Positions 1 through 7,737 of a DNA stretch of 30,183 nt are shown here, one piece after another. Every line of letters begins with the position of its first letter. Position 1 is the stretch's first letter. Source of the DNA: an uncultured Ruminococcus sp. (lineage in GTDB: Bacteria; Bacillota; Clostridia; Oscillospirales; Ruminococcaceae). The notes beneath the pieces are model-generated. The model was given only the letters and a program-made list of their open reading frames with translations. It made no database searches and had not been told where the DNA came from. The DNA lies in contig CAJTWQ010000021.1 of assembly GCA_910579835.1 (NCBI GenBank), forward strand, positions 1 through 30,183. The letters run 5' to 3'. Made by a program: the position numbers and the translations under genes.

Positions 1-60
1 CGGTATAACCAAACTCTATTCTCAGAGATTACAATTATTTATATCTGTATAAATTTTATT

Positions 61-224
61 AGAGCGTGTTTACATAAAATAAATGTACGGATTTTCAATC
101 ATAATTTAGGCGAATACAAGACGAAAAAGTAAAAGCATACTGTTGTATGGTGAACTTTTCCAACGAAGTAGTCGTCAAAATTTGCCGAAAAGACATGCAT
201 TATATTTTTATGTGAACACGCTCT
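61..224. mobile_element. MITE-like element with 25-bp imperfect terminal inverted repeats
   Basis: The two ends are inverted copies of each other. Reading inward from 62 and from 223, both begin GAGCGTGTT, then one mismatch, then ACATAAAA, with looser matching for about ten more bases. The element is 162 bp and is flanked on both sides by TA (60-61 and 224-225), consistent with a TA target duplication as made by IS630-type or some IS5-family (IS427 group) transposases. The interior shows no open frame, so it would need a transposase supplied elsewhere. It lies only a few bases past the merR stop codon. No second copy was seen in the window. The family assignment is inference. Confidence 0.65.
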
Positions 225-228
225 AGAT

Positions 229-606
229 TTACTCGTCCCATGACAAAACACCGGTTTCAACAGCAATTTCATAACGTGAAATCTTGTAATTCAGCCTGTT
301 GAGCATTTCATCAATCGCTTTTCGCTGTTCAAGCAGCGCTTCACGCTGTTCTGACAAAAGCTGCAGTCTTGCCTGAATCGTTTCATCTCCCTGCTGATAT
401 AGCTGCAAATACTCGATCAGAACTTCCACAGGCAATCCTGCTGAGCGCATACACTTTGCAAGCTGAACCCATGCAATATCCTGCTCTGTATAATCACGGA
501 TTCCGCCAGGTATTCTTGTTACCGGTGGAATTGCTCCCACACGTTCATAGTACCGAAGCGTATCCGCAGGAATATTATATTTTTCGCTTACTTCTTTAAT
601 TGTCAT
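229..606 (-). CDS. MerR family transcriptional regulator
   Basis: This is a 125-residue DNA-binding regulator. The N-terminus carries the MerR winged helix-turn-helix (TIKEVSEKYNIPADTLRYYE, then the wing around GGIRDYTEQDI), followed by the usual RSAGLP turn and a coiled-coil dimerisation helix from about residue 75. The C-terminal effector region is very short and has no metal-binding cysteine cluster, as in the small YyaN/AdhR-like members that sense reactive or organic compounds rather than metals. The ATG at 606 is preferred: an AAGGAAGTGAT ribosome site precedes it at good spacing, while the upstream GTG at 615 lies inside that site. The gene's own promoter has the 19-bp spacer of MerR targets, so autoregulation is likely. 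Its effector is unknown. The divergent GNAT gene is a possible second target, but that gene has a different operator. Confidence 0.9.
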   Translation of the reverse strand: MTIKEVSEKYNIPADTLRYYERVGAIPPVTRIPGGIRDYTEQDIAWVQLAKCMRSAGLPVEVLIEYLQLYQQGDETIQARLQLLSEQREALLEQRKAIDEMLNRLNYKISRYEIAVETGVLSWDE

Positions 607-630
607 AATAATCACTTCCTTATTTAAACT

Positions 631-661
631 ATTATATAACTTAGAGTTTACTATAAGTCAA
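631..661 (-). promoter_or_regulatory. MerR-type promoter/operator with 19-bp spacer
   Basis: On the minus strand the -35 box TTGACT (656-661) and the -10 box TATAAT (631-636) are separated by 19 bp (637-655) instead of 17. A near-perfect dyad lies in the spacer (640-657, CTTAGAGT against ACTATAAG, one mismatch). An over-long spacer with a central dyad is the hallmark of promoters that MerR proteins twist into an active shape. It drives the merR gene itself. Confidence 0.85.
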
Positions 662-691
662 TAGAAATGTAATAAATTCCACCATTTGAAC

Positions 692-728
692 AAAACAGCA
701 TCATGCCTTTTGTGCATAATGCTGTTTT
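692..728. other. Hairpin in the merR/GNAT intergenic region
   Basis: AAAACAGCAT (692-701) pairs with ATGCTGTTTT (719-728), and an inner ATGC/GCAT pair (703-706 with 714-717) extends the stem past one mismatch, leaving a 7-nt loop. It lies upstream of both divergent promoters' transcribed regions. It is not followed by a clean T tract. Possible roles are a weak terminator protecting the locus or a protein-binding dyad; neither can be decided here. Confidence 0.45.
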
Positions 729-745
729 ATAAATATCAAAATACA

Positions 746-780
746 TTGACATTGCATTTGAATGTCAAACCAAGTATAAT
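746..780 (+). promoter_or_regulatory. Promoter with overlapping inverted-repeat operator for the GNAT pair
   Basis: The -35 box TTGCAT (752-757) and -10 box TATAAT (775-780) are 17 bp apart. A perfect 8-bp inverted repeat, TTGACATT (746-753) and AATGTCAA (761-768) with a 7-nt gap, overlaps the -35 box and the spacer. A repressor bound there would block polymerase. The motif differs from the merR dyad, so a different regulator is expected. Confidence 0.65.
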
Positions 781-817
781 AATAAATGAAGATATTTTCC
801 AGGGAGGCTTTACTGAT

Positions 818-1387
818 ATGAATTTTAAAATAAGAGACGCAAAAACCTCAGACGCAAAAGAAATACTGAAAATATACGCATACTATGTTGAACATACAGC
901 GATTACTTTTGAATATGACGTTCCCACGTTAGAGGATTTTCAAAACCGCATCAGGAACATAATGATTCACTACCCATACCTTGTTGTTGAAAATGACGGT
1001 GCCGTTACAGGATTTGCCTATGCCAAAGCATTTGTAGAACGTGCCGCTTATGAATGGTCGTGCGAAGTATCTATATATATTGACCATTCTTTACAGAAAA
1101 GCGGCTTGGGAGGAAAACTTTACAAGGCATTGGAGAAAAGACTAAAGGAAATAGGAATATTAAATCTATATGCCTGTATTGCTTATCCGATAAAGGAAGA
1201 TGAATTCCTGAACCGAAACAGCACAGATTTCCATGCACATCTAGGATTTGCCAAAGTCGGAGAATTTTATAAATGCGGTTATAAATTCGGACGATGGTAT
1301 AATATGATATGGATGGAAAAAATTATCGGTACACACAAGCCAAAACCAAACACAGTTCTTTTTTCAATCTACGGAAAGGAGAAGTAA
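818..1387 (+). CDS. GNAT acetyltransferase, phosphinothricin acetyltransferase-like
   Basis: This cytosolic 189-residue enzyme is expected to move an acetyl group from acetyl-CoA to an amine. The acetyl-CoA loop is visible as QKSGLGGKLY at residues 93-102. The C-terminal part (HLGFAKVGEFYKCGYKFGRWYNM, spanning about residues 141-163) matches the HxxxGFxxVGxxxxxGxKFGRW signature of the Bar/Pat subgroup, whose members acetylate phosphinothricin, methionine derivatives or other small amines. The start is the ATG at 818, preceded by AGGGAGG at 801-807; an open frame continues upstream but crosses the promoter. The next acetyltransferase starts one base after this stop codon, so the two are almost certainly co-transcribed and translationally coupled. 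The true substrate cannot be read from sequence. Confidence 0.85.
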   Translation: MNFKIRDAKTSDAKEILKIYAYYVEHTAITFEYDVPTLEDFQNRIRNIMIHYPYLVVENDGAVTGFAYAKAFVERAAYEWSCEVSIYIDHSLQKSGLGGKLYKALEKRLKEIGILNLYACIAYPIKEDEFLNRNSTDFHAHLGFAKVGEFYKCGYKFGRWYNMIWMEKIIGTHKPKPNTVLFSIYGKEK

Positions 1388-1388
1388 A

Positions 1389-2000
1389 ATGAACTTGAAA
1401 ATTCGCAAACTAAGAAAGCAGGACTATAAGCAGGCAATTAAATTTGCTATAAAAGGAATGCACTTTGGCTGGTATCTTGATAACAAATTTCTGCTTAATC
1501 TATATGGTACTTACTTCTGGTATAATGAACTTAATCATGCAACGCAGGTCATTGCAGCGTATTGCGGAGATAAGCTTTCCGGAGTGCTTCTTGCTCAAAT
1601 AAACGGTGAGAACAGAAATTATAAATCATTAGGAAAGACCGTATTTACAAGGTTGTTCAATTTTCTGCAAAACCTATTCTATAGCGGCGGAGTCGATGTG
1701 TATGACGAAGCAAACCGCAGTATGCTTGCCGCATATAAAAGAAAGAATAAACCTGACGGTCAACTCATATTTCTGGCGGCAAATCCTGACACCAAAATCC
1801 AAGGCATAGGCACGCTTCTTCTGAAAGAGCTTGAACGCCGTGAAAAGGGAAAGCTTGTTTATCTATATACCGACAATGGCTGTACTTACCAGTTTTACGA
1901 GCATAGAGGGTTTGAACGGAACGAAGAAAAGGATATTATTATGCTGATTAATAAAAAGAAAGTTCCGCTGAAATGTATGCTTTACAGCAGACGATTGTAA
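1389..2000 (+). CDS. GNAT family N-acetyltransferase
   Basis: This 203-residue protein is a second acetyltransferase. The conserved acetyl-CoA-binding stretch is NPDTKIQGIGTLLLKELERR (from about residue 132; Q138-GIGT is the pyrophosphate loop), and the last strand region has YEHRGFER, the usual [FY]-x-x-x-GF motif. Residues 80-120 form an insertion of aromatic and basic residues not typical of compact GNATs. GGAAAGGAGAAG just before the ATG overlaps the end of the upstream acetyltransferase. The gene runs head-on into the LCP gene 24 bp away, with no obvious terminator between them. Substrate unknown. Confidence 0.85.
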   Translation: MNLKIRKLRKQDYKQAIKFAIKGMHFGWYLDNKFLLNLYGTYFWYNELNHATQVIAAYCGDKLSGVLLAQINGENRNYKSLGKTVFTRLFNFLQNLFYSGGVDVYDEANRSMLAAYKRKNKPDGQLIFLAANPDTKIQGIGTLLLKELERREKGKLVYLYTDNGCTYQFYEHRGFERNEEKDIIMLINKKKVPLKCMLYSRRL

Positions 2001-2024
2001 AGCATATGGTACATTTCTCACAGT

Positions 2025-3347
2025 TTATTCTGAAAATATTTCATCTCTAATTATTTTACGGTTTATATCAAAATCTACTTCCAGCACTGACTGATAGCTT
2101 CCGTCTTCATAATAAATATCCTTACCCTGATAGCCGTTCTCAGCGGGAATCTGAATTTGTTTAGTACTATAGTTCAGTACAAAAGGAAGTCTGAGAGACA
2201 GCATATAAAACTGACCAGTTGTCATGTTGCTGGTTATATTCGGCAAAGCCTGTTTCGAGACCTTACTTATAAACGACGGACCGGAGGATGCCGCTTTTTT
2301 AATAAGCTCAGTAACAACTCTTCTCTGTCGGGAGGTACGCTCAAAATCGCTATTGCCTACATATCTGATACGAGAGTAGCAAAGAGCCTGTTTGCCGCTG
2401 AGATGTACTTTTCCGTTTTCGGAAACAAAATCAGCTTGTTTTTCATCCCCCAACAGTTCGTTCACTTCGTTTTGCAATATAACATTAATCTCTTCGCGTT
2501 CATCTTCAGAGATTTTAATGTCAATTCCACCGGCAGCATCAATTATTGACGCAAACGAAGCGAAATTTACTGACATATAATTATCAATTCTTACATTAAA
2601 ATTGCTTTCGATAGTGTCCATAAGCAGCTCCGGACCGCCATATGAATAGGCCGCATTAAGCTTGTCCCAGCCTAATCCGGGAATATCAACATAGCAGTCA
2701 CGCATAAACGAAGTCATGACAATCTGATTTGTTTTGCGATTAAGAGACACAAGAATCATAGAATCTGAGCGTCCTCGATCATCTTTGGTGCGTCCATCAG
2801 TACCTATTATCAGTATGCTTTCTACATATTTCTCACTCATAGCTCCGGGAGTTCGCGTTCTTTCGCCTGTTTCCCTGTAATTGATTTTCGAGGCGAGCGA
2901 AAGTGAGATGCAGGAATATATACCGAAAATCAGCATAAAAATGATAAAAAGGATAAAGAAAATCCGCAATATTATCTTTAAGACAAGATTTTTTTTCTTT
3001 CTCTTTTTTCTTTTTTGCGGCGGCTTTCGCTGCGGCTGACGAGGATATTGCGTCTGCGGCGGATGTTGATACTGTCCGCCGTAATATGGCTGTTGGTACT
3101 GTGGATAATACGGCTGCTCCCGATAATATTGCTGCTGTCCATAATAAGGCTGTGCGTCACTGTAGTTATATTGCTGCTGATTATAGGCCTGCTGTCTGTA
3201 TTGTCCTGATTCCGAACTGTGATTGGGATAGTTTTGCCTGCTGTATGCTTGAGCACTTTTTCTGTATTCCTCGGAATCATCGGGAATAAGGATAGTATTG
3301 TCATTGTCGTCTATTTTTTTGTGTCCGGCATTATATTTTTCTGCCAT
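2025..3347 (-). CDS. LytR-CpsA-Psr (LCP) family wall glycopolymer transferase
   Basis: LCP enzymes move teichoic acid, capsule or other anionic glycopolymers from the undecaprenyl carrier to peptidoglycan on the outer membrane face. The 440-residue protein has a cytosolic tail of about 120 residues rich in Tyr, Gln and Pro, then a strongly basic stop (KRKKRKKK), one membrane segment at about 121-150, and an extracellular LCP domain from about residue 175 (SILIIGTDGR, RGRSDSMILVSLN, SFMRD, and the distal DFERTSRQRR). The Arg and Asp residues that bind the pyrophosphate are present. The ATG at 3347 has AAAGGAG six bases upstream; an earlier in-frame ATG at 3395 lacks a site. It follows the degenerate P-type-ATPase gene after a terminator-like hairpin. 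Confidence 0.92.
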   Translation of the reverse strand: MAEKYNAGHKKIDDNDNTILIPDDSEEYRKSAQAYSRQNYPNHSSESGQYRQQAYNQQQYNYSDAQPYYGQQQYYREQPYYPQYQQPYYGGQYQHPPQTQYPRQPQRKPPQKRKKRKKKNLVLKIILRIFFILFIIFMLIFGIYSCISLSLASKINYRETGERTRTPGAMSEKYVESILIIGTDGRTKDDRGRSDSMILVSLNRKTNQIVMTSFMRDCYVDIPGLGWDKLNAAYSYGGPELLMDTIESNFNVRIDNYMSVNFASFASIIDAAGGIDIKISEDEREEINVILQNEVNELLGDEKQADFVSENGKVHLSGKQALCYSRIRYVGNSDFERTSRQRRVVTELIKKAASSGPSFISKVSKQALPNITSNMTTGQFYMLSLRLPFVLNYSTKQIQIPAENGYQGKDIYYEDGSYQSVLEVDFDINRKIIRDEIFSE

Positions 3348-3396
3348 AACAGACTCCTTTCTTAGTCCGGAAGAAAGTCCGAACAGTTCTTTCATG

Positions 3397-3433
3397 AAAA
3401 CGACCTGTATCCGTAAAGCTTCGGATACAGGTC
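3397..3433 (-). terminator. Terminator-like hairpin between the ATPase-like gene and the LCP gene
   Basis: A perfect 12-bp stem, GACCTGTATCCG (3402-3413) with CGGATACAGGTC (3422-3433), has an 8-nt loop and is followed on the minus strand by a short GTTTTC tract. Only about 50 bp separate it from the LCP start codon, so LCP expression probably depends on read-through. Confidence 0.75.
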
Positions 3434-3444
3434 AAATTTATCGG

Positions 3445-5979
3445 TCAGAGCTTTTTTATGCTCACAGCTGCGCAGGTCAGAACAGAGCAGACCACATTGT
3501 AGATTATCAGGGCTGTTGCCGACATATAAATGTAATTTGTCTCAAAAGCTTTTGAAAGGATCATAAGCATAGCGAGACCGAAGCCAAGAAATATTGAAAC
3601 AGTCTGGACAATAAGTCCGATGATTGCCGAGTTATGTACGATCTTTGTGCCGATAAGCAGTTGCGCCAGGGATGTAAACTTTCCCGTAGTAGCCATAGAA
3701 GCGCTGAGGCGGACAGTTTTCTTCGTTTCCTCTTCAAAATCCTCATGAAGTCGCTTGGGAAGAATTCGTACCATTTCTTCCGGAATTCCGAACAAACTTC
3801 CTATTTTTTTCAGGGAAATACATGGATCAACGCTTTTTAGAATAAGACATACTTTATTCTTGCAGAGTCTTTTTGCCCACTTTTTTACTTTTTTGTCAGC
3901 GGTAACGTCTACAATAAACATAGCTGCCAGATTTCCTGAAATAGATAGATACAAAGCTTCCTGACCATCGGAGGCAAACTCTGCTTCCTTTGTTTTTGTA
4001 GGGATGCCCTCGATATTGTGACTTGTCATAAGCTCCCTATTCCCAAAAAGCATTCGTTTGTTGTTGATCCATCCGCAGATACCCAAGGATTCTTCATATG
4101 AGAAGTTTTCAATCGGATAAAGAACTTCCTCTTTGCCGTATACAACATCCTTAAATAGGGATCGCATAATACTTCCGGCATGGTGAGTAAGGCTTGCGGC
4201 TTCCAATAGCGCCTCGTCAATCTTAGTATTTGAAAATACTTTAATACCGGACAGCTTAACAGTGCCGTCAGGAAAAAGTGAATCCGCGTCAACAAGAATT
4301 GAGTTGGTATCGTAAAAATCATCCACACTCTGATATCCAAGCATTATGCCCTTGTCTGGAAATACGGATGCAGCAATCTTTTCAAGCGGAATATTTACCA
4401 CAAAAGGCATTGCAATACATGAAGAAGAACATATAATCATGCTAAAAATAGAGAATCCGAATACTGCCGCATCTGCTGATCCAAGACTTCCCTTAGTTAT
4501 ATAAGTCAGGATACAGGCCACGATTACTGAGGCAGCCATGCACAGCGGAGCAGCCCGATGGCAGTACGCATCCGCCATATCCGAAGAATAAGTATACCGC
4601 AGAAAATCAGTAAGAAAATCTGTTTTCCTCGTTGCAGCAAGTATTGGAAAATCTCCCAGGGTTCCGCGGGTCAGTCGTTCTGAACGTTCCTCATCCGTAA
4701 CATAAACAACACCATGACGATCAAAATTCTTTGAGACAAATTTAAAATTTCGTGCCGCTCTTCTAATAATTAAAAGTTTTCCAACTGCATTTATAAGAAG
4801 AGCCACAATTCCTACCGGCATGTATATATTAAAATGATTTTCCGACGCAAGACCGGGATGAAGAAAAGCAGGGATGAGTGCGATAATGCACGACAGCGAT
4901 GTAATGGCAGTCATGGAGTCAGTATCAGCGGAAAAAGTAAATACTTTTTTCAATCCCTTTGTAATTACCGGCATGGAAGAGACAATGGATATAATACCAA
5001 GTATCAGGTGAATGCTAAGGTAAGATTTTGTACTGCTGCTGTCAAGGATATTGATTACAGACAGTCCGAATTGATTAGCAAGAGTGATAAACAGACTAAG
5101 CAGAGACGTCATTGTCAATATGAAAACACGGACACCAATAGTGCTTTTCAGTTCGTAAATATCACGTCCTACGTCCTCAACGTCACCGTAATAGTTAAAA
5201 TCAACGATACGCTTTGTACGTTTTTTTCTTGCTTTTACTGATAAATATTCCTCTTGCTCCTGAGTTATATGAACATCCAGTTCGCTTGCTTTCACATCTG
5301 CCGGTTCGCTGAGATTAATGCTTGTAACTTCGGCCCGCGGAGCAGGCTGAACCGGCTTAGCAGCTTCTACAGCTGCCGGAGAGGGAACAATATCCGTAAT
5401 TGCCTTTCTTCCTTCAGGACTGTCGTTTTCGGCTTCGATCTGAGCACGGGTACGCTTCTTTTTGCGAAAATTAGGCGGAGAGTACATATACTCCCCTTCT
5501 GGACTTTCGTAACTGTAAGTATACCGTGATTTGTGCTTTTTTTTCTTATTGCTTCGTTTAAGTTCTTCAACTTCCTTGGCTCTTGTAGAACTGCTCATGC
5601 GTCTGATTTTCGGAGCGGCGTCAGGAGGAATCTGTGTTACCGGAACAGTTCCTGTATTTGCAGATTCCTTTTTATGAGAGGTCACTGTACGTATAGGTCC
5701 CACATTTTTATTATCCACCACTGAAATACGTTTTTTTGAAAGATCTGCGGGCTTAAATTCATCTGCCGGCGTCGGCTGGCGGAGAGCCCCGTCAAAAAGA
5801 TCAGATTTTTTATGAGATACGGGAGAAGCCTTAGGGATAACCTTTGAAGGCGGCGGTGAAACAGCGGTTGAGTTCAGTATTCTTTGAGCGTCAACACGTC
5901 CGATGCTTGTTTTTGGCTTTTCATTTTGTGGAGAATACTCGTTCAGAATATCCTCCAAAGATATTTTCTGATCCGGCAT
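3445..5979 (-). CDS. Degenerate P1B-type ATPase-like membrane protein (predicted pseudoenzyme)
   Basis: This 844-residue protein has a long charged, Pro/Ser/Lys-rich cytosolic N-terminus (about 270 residues) and then eight hydrophobic segments, six before and two after a soluble domain, as in heavy-metal P1B ATPases. Numbering here adds 14 to the preferred start at 5979. Segments lie near 298-320, 334-355, 371-388, 401-419, 491-509, 518-548, 798-822 and 829-853. The soluble part (about 570-790) follows the P-type ATPase fold: VDADSLFPDGT at 577-587 sits where DKTGTLTxG belongs, WINNKRMLFGNREL at 651-664 matches the nucleotide-domain GNRxL region, and LAAMFIVDV at 698-706 matches the next strand. 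TGE, CPC (here CSSSC), DKTGT, TGD and GDGxND are all lost. It begins 10 bp after rlmB with a clean AAGGAG site. Function is unknown; ion pumping by the usual mechanism is unlikely. Confidence 0.7.
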   Translation of the reverse strand: MPDQKISLEDILNEYSPQNEKPKTSIGRVDAQRILNSTAVSPPPSKVIPKASPVSHKKSDLFDGALRQPTPADEFKPADLSKKRISVVDNKNVGPIRTVTSHKKESANTGTVPVTQIPPDAAPKIRRMSSSTRAKEVEELKRSNKKKKHKSRYTYSYESPEGEYMYSPPNFRKKKRTRAQIEAENDSPEGRKAITDIVPSPAAVEAAKPVQPAPRAEVTSINLSEPADVKASELDVHITQEQEEYLSVKARKKRTKRIVDFNYYGDVEDVGRDIYELKSTIGVRVFILTMTSLLSLFITLANQFGLSVINILDSSSTKSYLSIHLILGIISIVSSMPVITKGLKKVFTFSADTDSMTAITSLSCIIALIPAFLHPGLASENHFNIYMPVGIVALLINAVGKLLIIRRAARNFKFVSKNFDRHGVVYVTDEERSERLTRGTLGDFPILAATRKTDFLTDFLRYTYSSDMADAYCHRAAPLCMAASVIVACILTYITKGSLGSADAAVFGFSIFSMIICSSSCIAMPFVVNIPLEKIAASVFPDKGIMLGYQSVDDFYDTNSILVDADSLFPDGTVKLSGIKVFSNTKIDEALLEAASLTHHAGSIMRSLFKDVVYGKEEVLYPIENFSYEESLGICGWINNKRMLFGNRELMTSHNIEGIPTKTKEAEFASDGQEALYLSISGNLAAMFIVDVTADKKVKKWAKRLCKNKVCLILKSVDPCISLKKIGSLFGIPEEMVRILPKRLHEDFEEETKKTVRLSASMATTGKFTSLAQLLIGTKIVHNSAIIGLIVQTVSIFLGFGLAMLMILSKAFETNYIYMSATALIIYNVVCSVLTCAAVSIKKL

Positions 5980-5989
5980 ATGTTTCTCC

Positions 5990-6751
5990 TTATATTGCTC
6001 CCCGCTGCCGGAGTACCTCATACATGAATATACCGGCAGCTACGGAAGCGTTAAGTGAATTAATTTTTCCATGCATAGGCAGCTTTACCATAAAGTCGCA
6101 TTTTTTTCGGATAAGCCTGCTGATACCAAAACCCTCCGAGCCGATAACAAGGGCGCAGCTGCCGGTGAAATCAGTTTTATCGTAATCGCTTCCGGACGCA
6201 TCGGTTCCGTAGACCCATATGCCGTTCTCCTTCAACACATCAATACATGATGCCAGATTAGCAACCCTTGCTACCGGTACATAGCTTGCAGCTCCTGCGG
6301 AAGTCTTGAAAACTGTTGCATTCAGAGAAGCGCTGCGACGTTTTGGAATGATTATACCGTCTGCACCAGCAGCCTCCGCAGTTCTGATTATTGCGCCGAG
6401 ATTATGTGGATCCTCGATCTCATCACATATAATTATAAACGGCTTTGTGCCTTTTTGATGTGATATATTCAGAATATCCTCTACAGAAGCATATTCACCG
6501 CAGGCAACTGACGCTGCTACTCCCTGATGAGAGGCTCCGCCGGAAAGCTGATTAAGCTTCTGTTCCTGAGCGTCTTTTACAACCACGTTATTTTCCTTTG
6601 CAAGGTTGCGTATCAGATTAAGACTGCCGCCGAATCCGTTTATGTATATAGCGTCCAAACGGGGTGTTCCGGATTTAAGCGCTTCAATAACAGGATTTCT
6701 GCCGCATATAACATCTGCAGTATCTGCTGTAAGATTTTTATTTTTTTCCAT
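5990..6751 (-). CDS. rlmB: 23S rRNA 2'-O-ribose methyltransferase, RlmB/TrmH family (SPOUT)
   Basis: This SpoU-type enzyme transfers a methyl group from S-adenosylmethionine to a ribose 2'-hydroxyl, in RlmB at G2251 of 23S rRNA. The 253-residue protein has the short N-terminal L30e-like substrate domain (GRNPVIEAL, about 17-25) and the knotted SPOUT domain with all three motifs: NLGAIIRTAEAAG (117-129), IGSEGFGISRLI (203-214) and NSLNASVAAG (231-240). The ATG has AAAGGAT eight bases upstream and its own promoter. It is the first gene of an apparent operon with the ATPase-like protein. The exact target nucleotide is inferred from the family; related TrmH paralogs modify tRNA. Confidence 0.92.
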   Translation of the reverse strand: MEKNKNLTADTADVICGRNPVIEALKSGTPRLDAIYINGFGGSLNLIRNLAKENNVVVKDAQEQKLNQLSGGASHQGVAASVACGEYASVEDILNISHQKGTKPFIIICDEIEDPHNLGAIIRTAEAAGADGIIIPKRRSASLNATVFKTSAGAASYVPVARVANLASCIDVLKENGIWVYGTDASGSDYDKTDFTGSCALVIGSEGFGISRLIRKKCDFMVKLPMHGKINSLNASVAAGIFMYEVLRQRGAI

Positions 6752-6821
6752 TTTGTTGTATCCTTTTTGTTCTTTTTTATATTATACATGTCTTGAATTT
6801 ACTTTATAAATGTCCTTTTAT

Positions 6822-6850
6822 ATTATAACATTATTTCTAAAAAAATACAA
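6822..6850 (-). promoter_or_regulatory. Sigma-A promoter for rlmB
   Basis: On the minus strand TTGTAT (6845-6850) is 17 bp from TATAAT (6822-6827), with TG one base upstream of the -10 box (extended -10). It lies about 70 bp before the rlmB start codon. A second TATAAT at 6781-6786 has no good -35 partner. Confidence 0.6.
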
Positions 6851-6881
6851 GTAGTTTTTTTAAAGTAAATTATTACAAAAA

Positions 6882-7730
6882 TTACTCGACTTCAATTACC
6901 GACAACTCCGGACGGTTGAATATTCTAGGAATGAAAATCATCCGCAGAGGCTTTGCCAGACCACGGCTTATAATGTGGACAGAGCTGCCGTATGTATAAA
7001 TTCCGTTGGTGTACTCCGGAAAAAGCCCCTGATCGGGGGCGTAAAGCCCTTGATCGAGAATAACGGGGATCCTCCACTGTCCGGCATGGGCGTGTCCGGA
7101 TAAGATAAGATCAAATTTTACATCTCCGCTGAGATAATTATCTATCTGCTCCGGCTGGTGTGCCACAAGTATGTTATAAAAATTATTATCCGGATAACCA
7201 CAGCTCTGTTCCACCTGATCAGTGCCGAGGCACTCCATGATTCCGTAGACGCGTATCTGCTGACCTTGAACTTCCAGCTGTGAATAGCTGTTGTTCATAG
7301 GCATCTCAATGCCAAGCTCCTTTACCTCACTGAAAAATGTCTCCTTATCGTCACGCATTTCCTCATGATTTCCCGGCACATAGAAAGTCGGGTATTTTTT
7401 ACACGCCCATTCCATAAGTGTCAGGGAATACTGACGGCCGCCAACCATGTCAATAGCATCGCCGCCGAATATAACTATATCCGGGTCTGCCCTGTCTATT
7501 TCCTTTTTCAGTCCGGACTGATCCGTTCCGCCGAAAAAACAGTTGTGGAGATCGGAGATGAACACTATCTTTAGCCCCTTGTCGATCTTATCCGATTTCA
7601 GTTTGTAAGTTTCCGTTTTCAGCATGAATCCCCATATATAGAAAAAAATTACTATAACAAGCATAATTCCGAGGATAATTAGCCGCTTTTTCCGCCTTGT
7701 TTTTTTTCTTATACTCTCAGTTTTTTTCAT
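6882..7730 (-). CDS. Membrane-anchored calcineurin-like metallophosphoesterase (YkuE/YaeI type)
   Basis: This 282-residue protein has a very basic N-terminus, one membrane segment (about 16-35) and a phosphoesterase domain expected outside the membrane. All metal-binding motifs are present: D60-x-H62 in ISDLHN, GGD (89-91), GNHE (120-123), H191 in AHQP, and GHAHAGQ (212-218). YkuE/YaeI/LpxH-like relatives cleave phosphodiester or pyrophosphate bonds of lipids or wall precursors; the substrate here is not known. The start codon lies only 7 bases from a consensus -10 box, so the message would be essentially leaderless. A downstream Met would remove the membrane anchor and has no better ribosome site. 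It stands alone between the ttcA terminator and the rlmB promoter. Confidence 0.88.
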   Translation of the reverse strand: MKKTESIRKKTRRKKRLIILGIMLVIVIFFYIWGFMLKTETYKLKSDKIDKGLKIVFISDLHNCFFGGTDQSGLKKEIDRADPDIVIFGGDAIDMVGGRQYSLTLMEWACKKYPTFYVPGNHEEMRDDKETFFSEVKELGIEMPMNNSYSQLEVQGQQIRVYGIMECLGTDQVEQSCGYPDNNFYNILVAHQPEQIDNYLSGDVKFDLILSGHAHAGQWRIPVILDQGLYAPDQGLFPEYTNGIYTYGSSVHIISRGLAKPLRMIFIPRIFNRPELSVIEVE

Positions 7731-7737
7731 GTAAATA

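Noticed and set aside
3086..3289. Plus-strand open frames opposite the LCP low-complexity tail
   Set aside because: They arise from the repetitive Tyr/Gln codons of the LCP gene read on the other strand.
3445..5979. Idea that this gene is a working copper or zinc exporter
   Set aside because: The fold matches, but the phosphorylated Asp context, TGE, CPC, TGD and GDGxND motifs are all absent.
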